A program made the position numbers and the translations under genes. The notes beneath the pieces are model-generated. The model saw only the letters and a list, made by a program, of their open reading frames with translations. It made no database searches and was not told the DNA's origin. Source: Marinobacter sp. ANT_B65 (GTDB lineage: Bacteria; Pseudomonadota; Gammaproteobacteria; Pseudomonadales; Oleiphilaceae). From it: a stretch of 64,000 nt of DNA. Below, in pieces: positions 18,979 to 28,211 of the stretch. The stretch lies in contig NZ_NXGV01000003.1 in assembly GCF_002407605.1 (NCBI RefSeq), positions 220,890 through 284,889 on the forward strand, read 5' to 3'. Positions within the stretch are counted from its first letter, which is position 1, and every line of letters starts with the position of its first letter.

Positions 18979-21309
18979 ATGCATCTGTTCAGTAATCTTA
19001 AACTGACCAGCAAAATCGTTATGCTGGTTATCCTTTTGGGTGCTCTGGCTGTCGGCATCACCTTCTATTCCATGACCAACCTGTACGACGTGAATCACAA
19101 CTACCGTGCTCTGTTGAACAGAGATGCCCAGGCCTCACTTCTGATCAACGAGGCCATACTGGACCTGAGCGATTCCAGCAAACTTGTACTCTCTGTTCTG
19201 ACCGAACAGGAAGTGGCAAAGATGCGGGCAACACAGGAAAAACTCAAAAATCTTCAGATCCAGCTCAATGATAAAATCACACGCATTGCTCCACTGCTTG
19301 ATGAGGGAAATTCAAAACTCGACGCAATACAACAACAGAAAGAGAAAGTTTTTGCGCTGGCTGACGCAATTATTAACTCCGCCGCTCGCTGGCGAGGCGA
19401 TAAGGCTCTGAATATCATTCATGAAGACTTTGACCCGCAACTCAACGCGATGCGTCAGGACATGGACGATCTCAAAGAAGCCACTGTCGAGCGTTTTCAG
19501 CGGGCTTCACAAACACTTGATATGACAACCCGCAACACACTATTCAATACAACGCTGCTCTTTAGTCTGGCTCTGGTGACAGTCATTGGCCTGTCGGCCT
19601 ACCTGTCATTTACTCAGATATCACGCCCCATAAAACAACTGACCAACGCAATGCGCAGGCTGAGTACCCGGGACTATCAACAGAATATCCAACATACTCA
19701 GCGCCATGATGAAGTCGGCGAAATGGCAAAGGCTCTCCAGGTGTTTCGTGACACTATGCTACGAGCCGACAGACTGGAGGTTGAAGCAGCAGCTAACGCC
19801 AGAGCACGGGAGCTTGCAGAACAAGTGGCTCAGGCCAAAGCCAACTTCCTGGCAACAATGAGCCACGAAATCCGCACCCCAATGAATGCCATCCTGGGGC
19901 TCGCACAACTCAGCCTTCGCCACCCGCTTGAGCCTCGCCAAAAAGACCGGGTAGAGAAAATCATGCGTGCCGGTGAGCATTTACTGGGCATTATTAACGA
20001 CATCCTGGATTACTCAAAGATAGACAGCGGTCGTGTCTCCGTGGAGGCAATTTCTTTTTCTCCCGAAGAATTGTTGACCGATGTCGAAGAAATGCTTGAA
20101 GAAACAACTGAAAGCAAGGGGTTGAGCCTGGTTCTGGATGTGAAAGACTGCCCTGATCTGCTCGTCGGCGATCCGATGCGGATTAGCCAGATTCTGCTTA
20201 ACTATACCAACAATGCACTTAAATTCAGCGATCACGGGCAGATCGTTATTCGCCTGAAATCAGAACAGGAAACCGATAAGTCTCTGTACCTGTACGGTGA
20301 AGTTGAAGATCAGGGCATTGGCCTGGACGACGAGCAAATTCAGCAGCTGTTTCAACCATTTCACCAGGCTGACAACTCGATTTCCCGACGTTTCGGTGGT
20401 ACAGGTCTGGGCCTGGCGATTTCCCGCAACCTTGCCGAATTGATGGGGGGCAGTACCGGTGTCCACAGTACGCCTGGGCAGGGCAGCACCTTCTGGTTTC
20501 GTGTTCGGGTTTACCTTCCCGAGGCGGATGAAACGATTCCCGCAACAGCTCCCCTCAGACAGCAGCTTGAGCCCACTCATAATCTGCATGGGCTACGTCT
20601 GCTTCTGGTAGATGACAACGAACTTAACCGGCTTGTCGCCAGCGAACTGTTAATGGATGCTGGCATCCTGGTTGATAGTGCAAGCGACGGGCAGAAGGCC
20701 CTGGATATGCTTGAGGCCTCGGCTGACAATACCTACGACGTGATTCTAATGGACATGATGATGCCAGAGCTTGACGGCCTCAGTGCAACCCGCCGGTTAC
20801 GCAGAAACCCACGCTTCAGACAGATTCCAGTCATCGCTATGACCGCCAACGTCACTGAGCAGGACGTGGCATCGTGCCTTGAGGCAGGCATGAACGCACA
20901 TGTAGCCAAACCTGTAGATGACAAGGCGCTCCTGAGAATTCTCGCGGAACACTGCAAAAAGAGCCCGAGCCGGGCTCTGGACCCGAGGCCACTGGAGCAT
21001 CTCAAGCGCCTTATTGCCCCGGAAAAGTTCAACAATATGATTGACATGCTCCTTGAAGATTGCCAGCAACGCGGGCAGGTGTTTCAATCACTGACAGCAC
21101 AAACCGAGCCGCAACAGCTTCTCCAGCACGCCCATGACCTGATAGGTACCGCCGGACACGTAGGGCTCAATAATCTGAAAAATCTCGGCGAGGCATTGAA
21201 GCGGGCCACCCGGGATTCGGATGCTCAAGCCATACAGAAACTGGTGCAGGAAATTCACCATGCAACTATGGATGCTACACAGGAATTACAAAGGCACTTC
21301 CAACGGTGA
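18979..21309 (+). CDS. Hybrid sensor histidine kinase (TM-HAMP-HisKA-HATPase-REC-HPt)
   Basis: The 776-residue inner-membrane kinase has two membrane helices (about 12-32 and 190-212) flanking a helical periplasmic domain like a four-helix-bundle sensor. A HAMP linker (about 212-265) and a short coiled coil follow. HisKA has His296 in MSHEIRTPMN; the HATPase carries G boxes such as DQGIGLD and GGTGLGLA; the receiver has Asp592 in LMDMMMPELDG; the C-terminal HPt domain has His719 in HDLIGTAGHVG. All phosphorelay residues are present. AGGAAAG precedes the ATG. The upstream binding protein and downstream diguanylate cyclase regulator suggest a periplasmic-ligand to c-di-GMP relay. Confidence 0.9.
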   Translation: MHLFSNLKLTSKIVMLVILLGALAVGITFYSMTNLYDVNHNYRALLNRDAQASLLINEAILDLSDSSKLVLSVLTEQEVAKMRATQEKLKNLQIQLNDKITRIAPLLDEGNSKLDAIQQQKEKVFALADAIINSAARWRGDKALNIIHEDFDPQLNAMRQDMDDLKEATVERFQRASQTLDMTTRNTLFNTTLLFSLALVTVIGLSAYLSFTQISRPIKQLTNAMRRLSTRDYQQNIQHTQRHDEVGEMAKALQVFRDTMLRADRLEVEAAANARARELAEQVAQAKANFLATMSHEIRTPMNAILGLAQLSLRHPLEPRQKDRVEKIMRAGEHLLGIINDILDYSKIDSGRVSVEAISFSPEELLTDVEEMLEETTESKGLSLVLDVKDCPDLLVGDPMRISQILLNYTNNALKFSDHGQIVIRLKSEQETDKSLYLYGEVEDQGIGLDDEQIQQLFQPFHQADNSISRRFGGTGLGLAISRNLAELMGGSTGVHSTPGQGSTFWFRVRVYLPEADETIPATAPLRQQLEPTHNLHGLRLLLVDDNELNRLVASELLMDAGILVDSASDGQKALDMLEASADNTYDVILMDMMMPELDGLSATRRLRRNPRFRQIPVIAMTANVTEQDVASCLEAGMNAHVAKPVDDKALLRILAEHCKKSPSRALDPRPLEHLKRLIAPEKFNNMIDMLLEDCQQRGQVFQSLTAQTEPQQLLQHAHDLIGTAGHVGLNNLKNLGEALKRATRDSDAQAIQKLVQEIHHATMDATQELQRHFQR

Positions 21310-21339
21310 TAACCCTACACAGGTCAGGAATCCGTTTTC

Positions 21340-22281
21340 ATGCATGACCTTATAAGCCAGCAACGCTTCAGCAAAACAGCAAGTCATGGAAGACAACAGG
21401 TTCTTCTTGTTGACGACCAGCCCCTGAGCCTTGCCTTTGCGGCTGCAGAGATAGAGGATATCTGCCACCCGATACAAGCACACAGTGGAGAGCAGGCACT
21501 TCAGCTTGCTGCCAGTGAGCAACCGGACCTGATTCTGCTGGACGCGCACATGCCCGGAATGAGCGGGTTTGAGGTTTGCCGACGTCTGAAGCAGGATCCC
21601 AGAACTGCTCACATCGCAGTGATCTTTCTGACGGTCCTCGACGAAGAAGTCAATGAAGAGCAGGGCCTCAGGCTCGGGGCCATTGACTATATTGCCAAAC
21701 CCTTCAGCCCTGCCATTCTGAGAGCCCGCGTACGCAACCATCTCCTTATTCAACGACAACGCATGCAACTGCAGCGACTGGCCCAGTTTGATGGTCTTAC
21801 AGGACTGGCTAACCGTCGCAGTTTTGACCAGGTATTGAGTGTGGAATGGCAGCGTCTTATCAAGCTCCAGGAGCCACTCGGTCTGTTAATGATTGATGTT
21901 GATGCCTTTAAACCCTTCAATGACCACTACGGCCACCAGGCCGGCGACCAGGTTCTTGAGCAGGTTGCTACTGCAATCAATCGTCAGATGCAGCGCAAAC
22001 ACGATCTTGCCAGCCGCTATGGTGGTGAGGAATTCGCCTGCATCCTCCCCCATGCGGATCAGAATGGTGCCAGCATCATCGCAGAAGGTATCCGCGATGC
22101 TGTGCAGGACCTCCAGATTCCTCACCGGGCTTCAACGGTCGCTCCCTGGGTTACCGTGAGCATTGGTGCGAAAAGCATAGTCCCGAATGTTAGTAGCTCC
22201 CCGAAGAGACTGATCGCTGAAGCTGACCACTATCTATATGAGGCAAAAAACAAAGGTCGCAATCAGGTTATTGCGGAATAA
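21340..22281 (+). CDS. Response regulator with GGDEF diguanylate cyclase domain
   Basis: The 313-residue protein has a receiver domain with phosphoacceptor Asp68 (LILLDAHMPG) and the conserved Lys in YIAKPF. It is followed by a diguanylate cyclase domain with an intact GGEEF active site (228-232) and an RxxD inhibitory site (Arg219-Asp222) five residues before it. It should make c-di-GMP when phosphorylated and be subject to product inhibition. It starts 30 bases after the hybrid kinase, so it is probably the output of that relay through the kinase's HPt domain. Its last 14 bases overlap the end of the convergent kinase gene. Confidence 0.9.
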   Translation: MHDLISQQRFSKTASHGRQQVLLVDDQPLSLAFAAAEIEDICHPIQAHSGEQALQLAASEQPDLILLDAHMPGMSGFEVCRRLKQDPRTAHIAVIFLTVLDEEVNEEQGLRLGAIDYIAKPFSPAILRARVRNHLLIQRQRMQLQRLAQFDGLTGLANRRSFDQVLSVEWQRLIKLQEPLGLLMIDVDAFKPFNDHYGHQAGDQVLEQVATAINRQMQRKHDLASRYGGEEFACILPHADQNGASIIAEGIRDAVQDLQIPHRASTVAPWVTVSIGAKSIVPNVSSSPKRLIAEADHYLYEAKNKGRNQVIAE

Positions 22282-24637
22282 CCGGCGAAGACAGGGGGCA
22301 GAGCCTTTCTATGCAAGCCAACAAATCCCCTGTACTGGATGGTTTAAGCAGCACGGCATCAAAGAAGAGCTCTTGTGTGTCGTGTCGCGAGCGTGCGGGA
22401 GAAGCGGAATAGAGCAATACCGGCAACCCCGGATGAGAGCGACGAACTTCCCGCAGCAAATCCCAGCCATCTTTGTCTGGCATAAACTGATCGGTAATAA
22501 CCAGATCAATCCGCCTGGTTTTCAATCCGGCCAGAGCTTCTTCAGCATCAGCCGCCAACATCACTTCAAAGCCATAACCCGAGAACAGATCACCGAGGAA
22601 CATTCGAGGCAACGCCACATCATCCACTATCATAAGGCTACGCCCGCAACCATCCGTTGTGGTGACGTAACTCTCCAGAAAAACCGAATCTATCTCATCT
22701 TCCGAAGCATCGTTCAGCCACAATAAAAAGCTGAAAGTGCTACCACGGCTCTCACTGCTCTCAAGGCTCAGGCGTGATCCCATCTGCTCCAGCAAGCTTT
22801 TGACAATCGACAGACCAAGACCGACACCTTCCACACTCTTTACATTATTGCCACGCTGAAACGGCATAAGCAGCCTGCTGCTGATTTCCTGAGAAAACCC
22901 GGCCCCGCTGTCTTCAACTGAAAAGTGTATACAGAACTTCCCGCCCTGGCTGGCAATGCTCTCAACCTTCAGTTCAATTGAGCCTTCTTTCGTGAACTTG
23001 GCAGCGTTATGCAGCAGATTAACCAGAACTCGCCGGAGTTGGCGAAAATCGGCATTGACCAGTCTGGGCAAATTATCCGCAAAGGAGCAGTTCAACCGGT
23101 TGCCATGACTTGATGCGAGGTCTAGCCCTTCTTCTTCTATCTCTTTCAGGAATCCAAACAGATACCCGGGTTCCAGGCTAAGTTCAATCTCATTCAACTC
23201 CGTTCTGGAGAAATCGAGAAGGTCATCGATGAACTCAAGTTGTTGAAGAGCAATGCGCTCAATCTTGTTGAGGTATTCAGGAATAAGCTGCCCCCTCACC
23301 TGACGCACATTATTAACAATACGGTTCAAAGGGCTTCGAAGGTCATGACTAACCCGGGCTAGCAGAGTACTGCGGGCGTGAAGTGCTTCGCGTAGTTGCC
23401 GGGTACGCAACTCAACCTTTTTCTCCAGCCGCTCATTCTCAACACGTTGCAGGAGGGAAACCTCGGCGAGTGCCTCCTGTTTTTGTTGCCGGGAACGAAC
23501 CACGCCAGACATCAGGGTACTTAGAACCAGTACAATCAACGTAAAAACTGACTCCTGCTGGTGCTCGCCAGTATAATGCCAGATGTGTTCTCCAGCTTGC
23601 CACCAGACCCACAAGCCCACTTGAAACAGCGCCAGACTGCTGAGCAACCATGCAGGCCATGCAGGCCTGATACCCTGGTAGACAGCGACCAGGGGCAGGA
23701 TCAGAACCAGAGGGTAGTGCCCAAACATGAAAAAGGAATACAAACCGGAACTCGATACGGGATCTCCGGACGCGCCAACCAAAAGCACAACAACTGCAAT
23801 CAGGGCATAAACGAAAAACGCCAGGTTCACCCACGAACCAAGGCTGCGCACCTGGAAAAGCAGATAACAATAAGCGTAAAAAAATGCCCCGGAAGTCATC
23901 GAAAGTATTCCGATCAATTCCCTTGACCAAGGCAATAATGAAGGTAAATAGAACAGGTACCCGTTTAATATGAAATACACCAGTGAATAAAAAAACAATG
24001 CCAGGCAACTCAAGAGCAACAAACGAAACCGGGTGATTACAGCAATGACCAGCCCAACACATAGAAGAAGCAGTATTGTCCCGAGGATTACACCTTCGAT
24101 TAAATGGCTGGCTGTCACGTTTTGAATTAACGTTCTGTCGTCCCAGAGTTCAGGCTGTACCAACATTGAACTTCTGCTGGCAATACGAACCAGAACCTCC
24201 ATCTCCTCCCCTGCGCCTAGTGCAATCCTGAAGCGAGGCTGACGCGCGGCTACTGCCCACTGTTCCAAGGGGTAAGCACTTCCCCCTGTCATCTCGCTCC
24301 AAATTCCATTGTGAAACGAGTGCACCTGAACATCCTCTAACCTGGGTTCGCCTACTATCAGCCAACGCTCACAAGAAGAGGCTCCGCTGTTCACCAATTC
24401 AAAACGCAGCCATACCGCAGATCTGGTATACCCCCAGGATGGAGGTCTGTCATCGATATGATAGAAACTTTCGTCGCCGGTCGCGGCAACATCGCGATAG
24501 TCCAGGCGCTGTGACGAGTCTTCAAGGATGCTGACATGACTGAGGATAGCCATCTCATTGGAGGCACAGAGCTCAAGCTTTTCCTGCGCCGACAGCGGTA
24601 TGGAATAAAACACCAGCCAAACGACCAGGACTGACAT
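22268..24637 (-). CDS. 7TM-DISM hybrid sensor histidine kinase
   Basis: The 789-residue protein has a signal-like N-terminus, a periplasmic 7TMR-DISMED2-type beta domain (about 30-175), seven membrane helices (about 180-395), a coiled coil, HisKA with His431 (RVSHDLRSPLN), a HATPase with DSGAGF and GVGLGLSIV, and a C-terminal receiver with Asp716 (LVITDQFMPDKDG). DISM domains are thought to bind small carbohydrate-like ligands. The ATG used lacks a clear ribosome binding site, and the signal peptide from it lacks positive charge. A CTG 18 bases upstream has AAGGG in place and would add basic residues, so the true start is unsure. It lies 19 bases after an AraC-type response regulator, the likely partner. 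Confidence 0.88.
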   Translation of the reverse strand: MSVLVVWLVFYSIPLSAQEKLELCASNEMAILSHVSILEDSSQRLDYRDVAATGDESFYHIDDRPPSWGYTRSAVWLRFELVNSGASSCERWLIVGEPRLEDVQVHSFHNGIWSEMTGGSAYPLEQWAVAARQPRFRIALGAGEEMEVLVRIASRSSMLVQPELWDDRTLIQNVTASHLIEGVILGTILLLLCVGLVIAVITRFRLLLLSCLALFFYSLVYFILNGYLFYLPSLLPWSRELIGILSMTSGAFFYAYCYLLFQVRSLGSWVNLAFFVYALIAVVVLLVGASGDPVSSSGLYSFFMFGHYPLVLILPLVAVYQGIRPAWPAWLLSSLALFQVGLWVWWQAGEHIWHYTGEHQQESVFTLIVLVLSTLMSGVVRSRQQKQEALAEVSLLQRVENERLEKKVELRTRQLREALHARSTLLARVSHDLRSPLNRIVNNVRQVRGQLIPEYLNKIERIALQQLEFIDDLLDFSRTELNEIELSLEPGYLFGFLKEIEEEGLDLASSHGNRLNCSFADNLPRLVNADFRQLRRVLVNLLHNAAKFTKEGSIELKVESIASQGGKFCIHFSVEDSGAGFSQEISSRLLMPFQRGNNVKSVEGVGLGLSIVKSLLEQMGSRLSLESSESRGSTFSFLLWLNDASEDEIDSVFLESYVTTTDGCGRSLMIVDDVALPRMFLGDLFSGYGFEVMLAADAEEALAGLKTRRIDLVITDQFMPDKDGWDLLREVRRSHPGLPVLLYSASPARSRHDTQELFFDAVLLKPSSTGDLLACIERLCPLSSPVIPQ

Positions 24638-24656
24638 CAGATATCGATATAGCAGT

Positions 24657-25457
24657 TTACTTACCCTTAGCCTGTTGACGGAACTGACTCGGTGTCATTC
24701 CCACATCGCGGCGAAAAGCAGTCGTGAAATTGCAGGCACTGCCGAAACCAAGCCAGTCAGAAATATCCTGAACACTCATGTTGCCGTCACTCAGCAGTTC
24801 CTGGCTCTTCCGCAAGCGTATTTCCCGAATGTACGCGAACACTGTCACTCCGATATGCTCGCGAAACAGTTTAGACAAACGCTTATCATGGGTTCCCACG
24901 CTACGCGCGATTTCCTGGAGCGATGGGAGGTCTCTCAGATTCTGTGAAATATAGCGCACAGCTGCCCGCAGCAGCAGTTCGTCATCACTGTTGGCTGCCA
25001 CCACAGACTCACCGGATTCCACAGTGTCCCGATGCTGTAGCTGCATGTGAATTCGCATACGTGCCAGCACTTCCAGGGGCTCATAAGGTTTGAGAACGTA
25101 ATCGACCCCGCCCGTCTTGAGCCCTTCCAGGCGCTGCTCCAATGACCCGGCTGAAGTGAGAAATATAACCGGAGTAGCCCGTGTTTCATCAGATTCACGC
25201 AACAAACGACAGAAGGTAAAGCCATTCATGTGGGGCATCTGGACATCCAGCAAAATCAGATCAGGGTCCAGCACAAGTGCGCGCTGCAAACCTTGACGGG
25301 CATCATGAGCTAAAGAAATTCGCCAGCCCTGCGCTTTTATCGCCAGCAGTATAGGGCGGACATCCTCTGGCGAATCATCAACCACCAAAATATGAGGTAT
25401 GGACATCTCATCAACTGGTGCCGCACGCACGCCAAACGCCGTTCTGGTGGTATCCAT
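24657..25457 (-). CDS. Response regulator with AraC-type DNA-binding domain
   Basis: The 266-residue regulator has a receiver (about 22-140; phosphoacceptor Asp71 in LILLDVQMPHMNG, Lys in YVLKPY) and a C-terminal AraC/XylS double helix-turn-helix (about 165-262; IREIRLRKSQELL and the signature FGSACNFTTAFRRDVGMTPS). The visible domains predict a phosphorylation-controlled transcription factor. It heads a two-gene unit with the DISM hybrid kinase. An alternative Met at residue 18 (MSIPHIL) would trim a non-conserved extension; the ribosome binding site does not decide between them. Confidence 0.88.
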   Translation of the reverse strand: MDTTRTAFGVRAAPVDEMSIPHILVVDDSPEDVRPILLAIKAQGWRISLAHDARQGLQRALVLDPDLILLDVQMPHMNGFTFCRLLRESDETRATPVIFLTSAGSLEQRLEGLKTGGVDYVLKPYEPLEVLARMRIHMQLQHRDTVESGESVVAANSDDELLLRAAVRYISQNLRDLPSLQEIARSVGTHDKRLSKLFREHIGVTVFAYIREIRLRKSQELLSDGNMSVQDISDWLGFGSACNFTTAFRRDVGMTPSQFRQQAKGK

Positions 25458-25620
25458 ATAACACTTGCCTTAAGTACGTTCTTACAGGAAGCTTTCCGCG
25501 CAAACAAAAGCTCAAGCCGTGCATTCAAAAGCCTTATACATTACGCCGAGGTAACATATCACGAATAATACAGGCGTTGCCGCCAGTCGAACAATAAACT
25601 GTTGTACCGAGGAAGAAACA

Positions 25621-26529
25621 TTGCGCGATGCAGACTACTTTACCGAATTATTCTGGTTCACTTCGGTTGTAGAACTAGGTAGTTTCTCTGCAGCCGCAGA
25701 GCATATGGGAGTCGCAAAATCCAGCCTTAGCAAAAGAGTCAGGCACCTTGAAGAACGACTGGGTGTTCAGTTGCTCAACCGCAACAACCGCAGGCTGGTC
25801 TTGACGACAATCGGTGAAGAAATTTATCGACACGCGCTCGATATGCTGACTGCAGCTCGTGCTGCCCAGATCAGTGCCTGGGACACTCTCGAAAGACCTG
25901 GCGGACTTATTCGCGTGGCAATACCAACAATTCTGTCGGAGTGGTTGCTCAAGGTTCTGAGCCAATTCAAAAATGAGAACCCGGACGTCCGCTATGAGGT
26001 TCACATCGCCGAGAATTTTGCCAGTACAGCTTTGCGACACCTCGACCTTTGCCTCAGCGTTCACCCTTCGCCAACGGACAGTGCCGAGCTTGTAGTCCGC
26101 CCGATCGCAACCTTGCAGCAACAACTGCTTGCGAGTCCGCAATATATCCAGAATCTTGGTGATGTAACACACATGGCAGATCTACGGGATGGTCAACTCC
26201 TGGCCTGGGGAGATAATGGCAACCCCCACCCCTGGGTTGTAAAAAAAACTACCAGAATCATCAAAAACCCCGCCTTTATCGCTCCGGATCTCTACATGCT
26301 GAAAGAGGCCGCCAAAGCAGGGATCGGCATTGCATGTTTGCCATTGTTAGCATGCCGCCACGAGCTCGAAAACCAGGTTCTTCAGCCAGTCTGCGAAAGC
26401 GCACGGCCCGAACCCCTACAGCTGAAAAGTCTCACTCCATCGTTCCGCGGCATTACTCTGACAACACGCTGCCTTATTGACGCGATCAGACAAGCATCGG
26501 CAGAGACTGAAGATCAGGAGGGGATGTAG
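25621..26529 (+). CDS. LysR-family transcriptional regulator
   Basis: The 302-residue protein has an N-terminal winged helix-turn-helix (GSFSAAAEHMGVAKSSLSKR, residues about 20-39; RLGVQLLNRNNRRLVLT) and a periplasmic-binding-like effector domain from about residue 92. The start is TTG, with GAGG about 8 bases upstream and no better ATG. Its sequence resembles the DhcR/AaeR-like LysR group that often controls nearby oxidoreductases. The convergent flavodoxin-like gene ends 16 bases beyond its stop, but convergent orientation gives no direct evidence of control. The effector is unknown. Confidence 0.85.
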   Translation: MRDADYFTELFWFTSVVELGSFSAAAEHMGVAKSSLSKRVRHLEERLGVQLLNRNNRRLVLTTIGEEIYRHALDMLTAARAAQISAWDTLERPGGLIRVAIPTILSEWLLKVLSQFKNENPDVRYEVHIAENFASTALRHLDLCLSVHPSPTDSAELVVRPIATLQQQLLASPQYIQNLGDVTHMADLRDGQLLAWGDNGNPHPWVVKKTTRIIKNPAFIAPDLYMLKEAAKAGIGIACLPLLACRHELENQVLQPVCESARPEPLQLKSLTPSFRGITLTTRCLIDAIRQASAETEDQEGM

Positions 26530-26544
26530 AAAAGCCGGGGATAC

Positions 26545-27015
26545 TCAGACAAGCCCCGCATCCAGACTTGCAGCGACGTACATACCCAGCTCTCGACACT
26601 GCTCTTCGAATTCTTCCCGGTATTCTCCCCGGCAGACCAATGGCTCCTGGATAAGTTTCCAGCGCAGTCCGGTGGTAATGCTGTCGATAGCACGCCGCGT
26701 TCCGGTGCCGTCGTGACCCGCGCGAATGTAATAGGTAAAAGGCAGACCCTGGGTTTTCTCCAGGCAGGGGTAGTAGCAGCGATCGAAAAAGTCCTTGAGG
26801 GCGCCACTCATATATCCAAGGTTTTCAGTGGTGCCAAGGAGAATGGCGTCACAGGCAAGAACATCATCCGGGCCGGCATCCAGTGGTGCCAGCACGGTTA
26901 CTGCAACATTTTCAATATCTTCATGGCTTGCGCCCTGCGCAACGGCGTTGCGCAGGGTAAGGGTATTCGGAGACGGTGCATGGGCAACAATAAGCAGTTT
27001 CTTTTTGCGATCCAT
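26545..27015 (-). CDS. Flavodoxin-like NAD(P)H-dependent oxidoreductase
   Basis: This 156-residue protein has a flavodoxin fold: first strand KKLLIVAHAPSPNT with the FMN phosphate-binding loop, central DAILLGTTENLGYMSGALKD, and an aromatic segment DRCYYPCLEKTQG near the flavin site. I choose the ATG at 27015 because GGAGGTGAG lies directly upstream; the frame extends to 27051 without such support. The electron acceptor is unknown. A broken copy of its 5' end lies at 28212-28323, beyond the PilJ-N gene. Confidence 0.8.
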   Translation of the reverse strand: MDRKKKLLIVAHAPSPNTLTLRNAVAQGASHEDIENVAVTVLAPLDAGPDDVLACDAILLGTTENLGYMSGALKDFFDRCYYPCLEKTQGLPFTYYIRAGHDGTGTRRAIDSITTGLRWKLIQEPLVCRGEYREEFEEQCRELGMYVAASLDAGLV

Positions 27016-27236
27016 ACTCACCTCCTGGTCGGTTCTGGAGCAGATCACCACCCAATCCTGTCATCGGGGAAATGCCCTTTCCACAAAATGCTGAGGACTG
27101 ACCTGGCAGAAAAGTGAAGCCATAGTGTTCTTGCGAAATTCAAGGCAAGCTTCGTTACCTGCAGCTTCACTATATTCCTTTTACCGCACCGGTACGGCAG
27201 ATATCAAGGTGTACCAGAGAGTATGTATTTCAAGGG

Positions 27237-28076
27237 CTATTCAATGGAAACGTACAAACCCGCAATTTTATCCATTTTCTTGAGCATGGACTCAGTAGTC
27301 ACCTGAATAACAAAAGGTACATAACGCCCGCTTTCCACCATCTCAAACCCCGATCGTGAGAACTTCCATTGAGCCACAACTTCACTCAAAGCCTGGTTTA
27401 TCTCACCGGTATTAAGAGAAGATTGAGTCAGAACCGTCAGTGCACGATCAAAATCACCCAGCGCCTGCTCAAACTCTTTGTCCAGCATCTCACCAGAGAT
27501 CCTCCAGCTCTTGGCGACATATAACATACCTATACGTTGTGACAACATACGCTGACGCCCGGAGAGGTTGATCAGCTCCCCCTTCTTTCCGCCTGAATAG
27601 GTTTCAAACAACTCGACATTTTCCTCGCATAGCCCAAGCAAACGGGAGCCACCTTCGATCACGCCAAGTGCCTGGCTATGCTCTGGTCTGGCAATTGCCA
27701 GCTGACGGAATCTGTTCCATTCCCGGCGAATGTCTTGTAGCGATGCGGTAATTTCCGGTGTAGGTGAAAAACCTTCCAAGTCTCCGAGGTTTTCCTCAAA
27801 AAGAGCCACACTTTCATCCAGCTGTTTCTGGGCCTTGTTAGCAGCGACATCCTGGCCAATCAGTAAATAGGATTTGACGATACGCTGAGTCAACATCCGC
27901 TGCATTCCAGCCTTGTTGATCGCAGAAGTAGGAGCCAATACTTCAGCACCAGCGTTCGTCGGTACAGAGGCGAGCAAGATAATCAGAGTTGCAATTATTA
28001 GCAAGGGCGGAATCACCGCTTGCACAGGGCGGCCAGCAAACTGGCTACGCCTGAGCATCCTATAACTGAGCCGCAT
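27237..28076 (-). CDS. PilJ N-terminal (type IV pili methyl-accepting) domain protein
   Basis: The 279-residue protein has a membrane anchor or uncleaved signal (IPPLLIIATLIILLASV, about 21-38) and two copies of the PilJ-N/NarX-like helical module. Each contains a GMQRMLTQRI or GRQRMLSQRI motif (near residues 60 and 180), the hallmark of this family. There is no kinase, HAMP or MCP signalling domain, so it is a sensor-like periplasmic protein alone. The ATG at 28076 follows GAGGAG at 6 bases; an upstream in-frame GTG (28094) is less likely. It occupies the place where recX follows recA in many relatives. A role in sensing for chemotaxis or nitrate-like signals is family-level speculation. Confidence 0.78.
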   Translation of the reverse strand: MRLSYRMLRRSQFAGRPVQAVIPPLLIIATLIILLASVPTNAGAEVLAPTSAINKAGMQRMLTQRIVKSYLLIGQDVAANKAQKQLDESVALFEENLGDLEGFSPTPEITASLQDIRREWNRFRQLAIARPEHSQALGVIEGGSRLLGLCEENVELFETYSGGKKGELINLSGRQRMLSQRIGMLYVAKSWRISGEMLDKEFEQALGDFDRALTVLTQSSLNTGEINQALSEVVAQWKFSRSGFEMVESGRYVPFVIQVTTESMLKKMDKIAGLYVSIE

Positions 28077-28211
28077 CAGGTACTCCTCTGTCACTGGGGC
28101 AGAAGGGAGCCCAAAGAAGCACCGCCTGCGCCAGAATTATGAGTTTCTGATGCTAAACTTCGTAAAGGAAAATAGCGTTGATAATAATCATTAGTTTCTT
28201 TGTGGTTACTT

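Noticed and set aside
17708..22281. Remnant of a sugar ABC transporter operon
   Set aside because: No permease or ATPase fragments; the tight spacing to the kinase suggests a genuine sensory unit.
28180..28194. GATAATAATCATTAG resembles a Fur box upstream of the PilJ-N gene
   Set aside because: It matches only part of the 19-base consensus, with three bases missing from the centre and no iron-related gene nearby.
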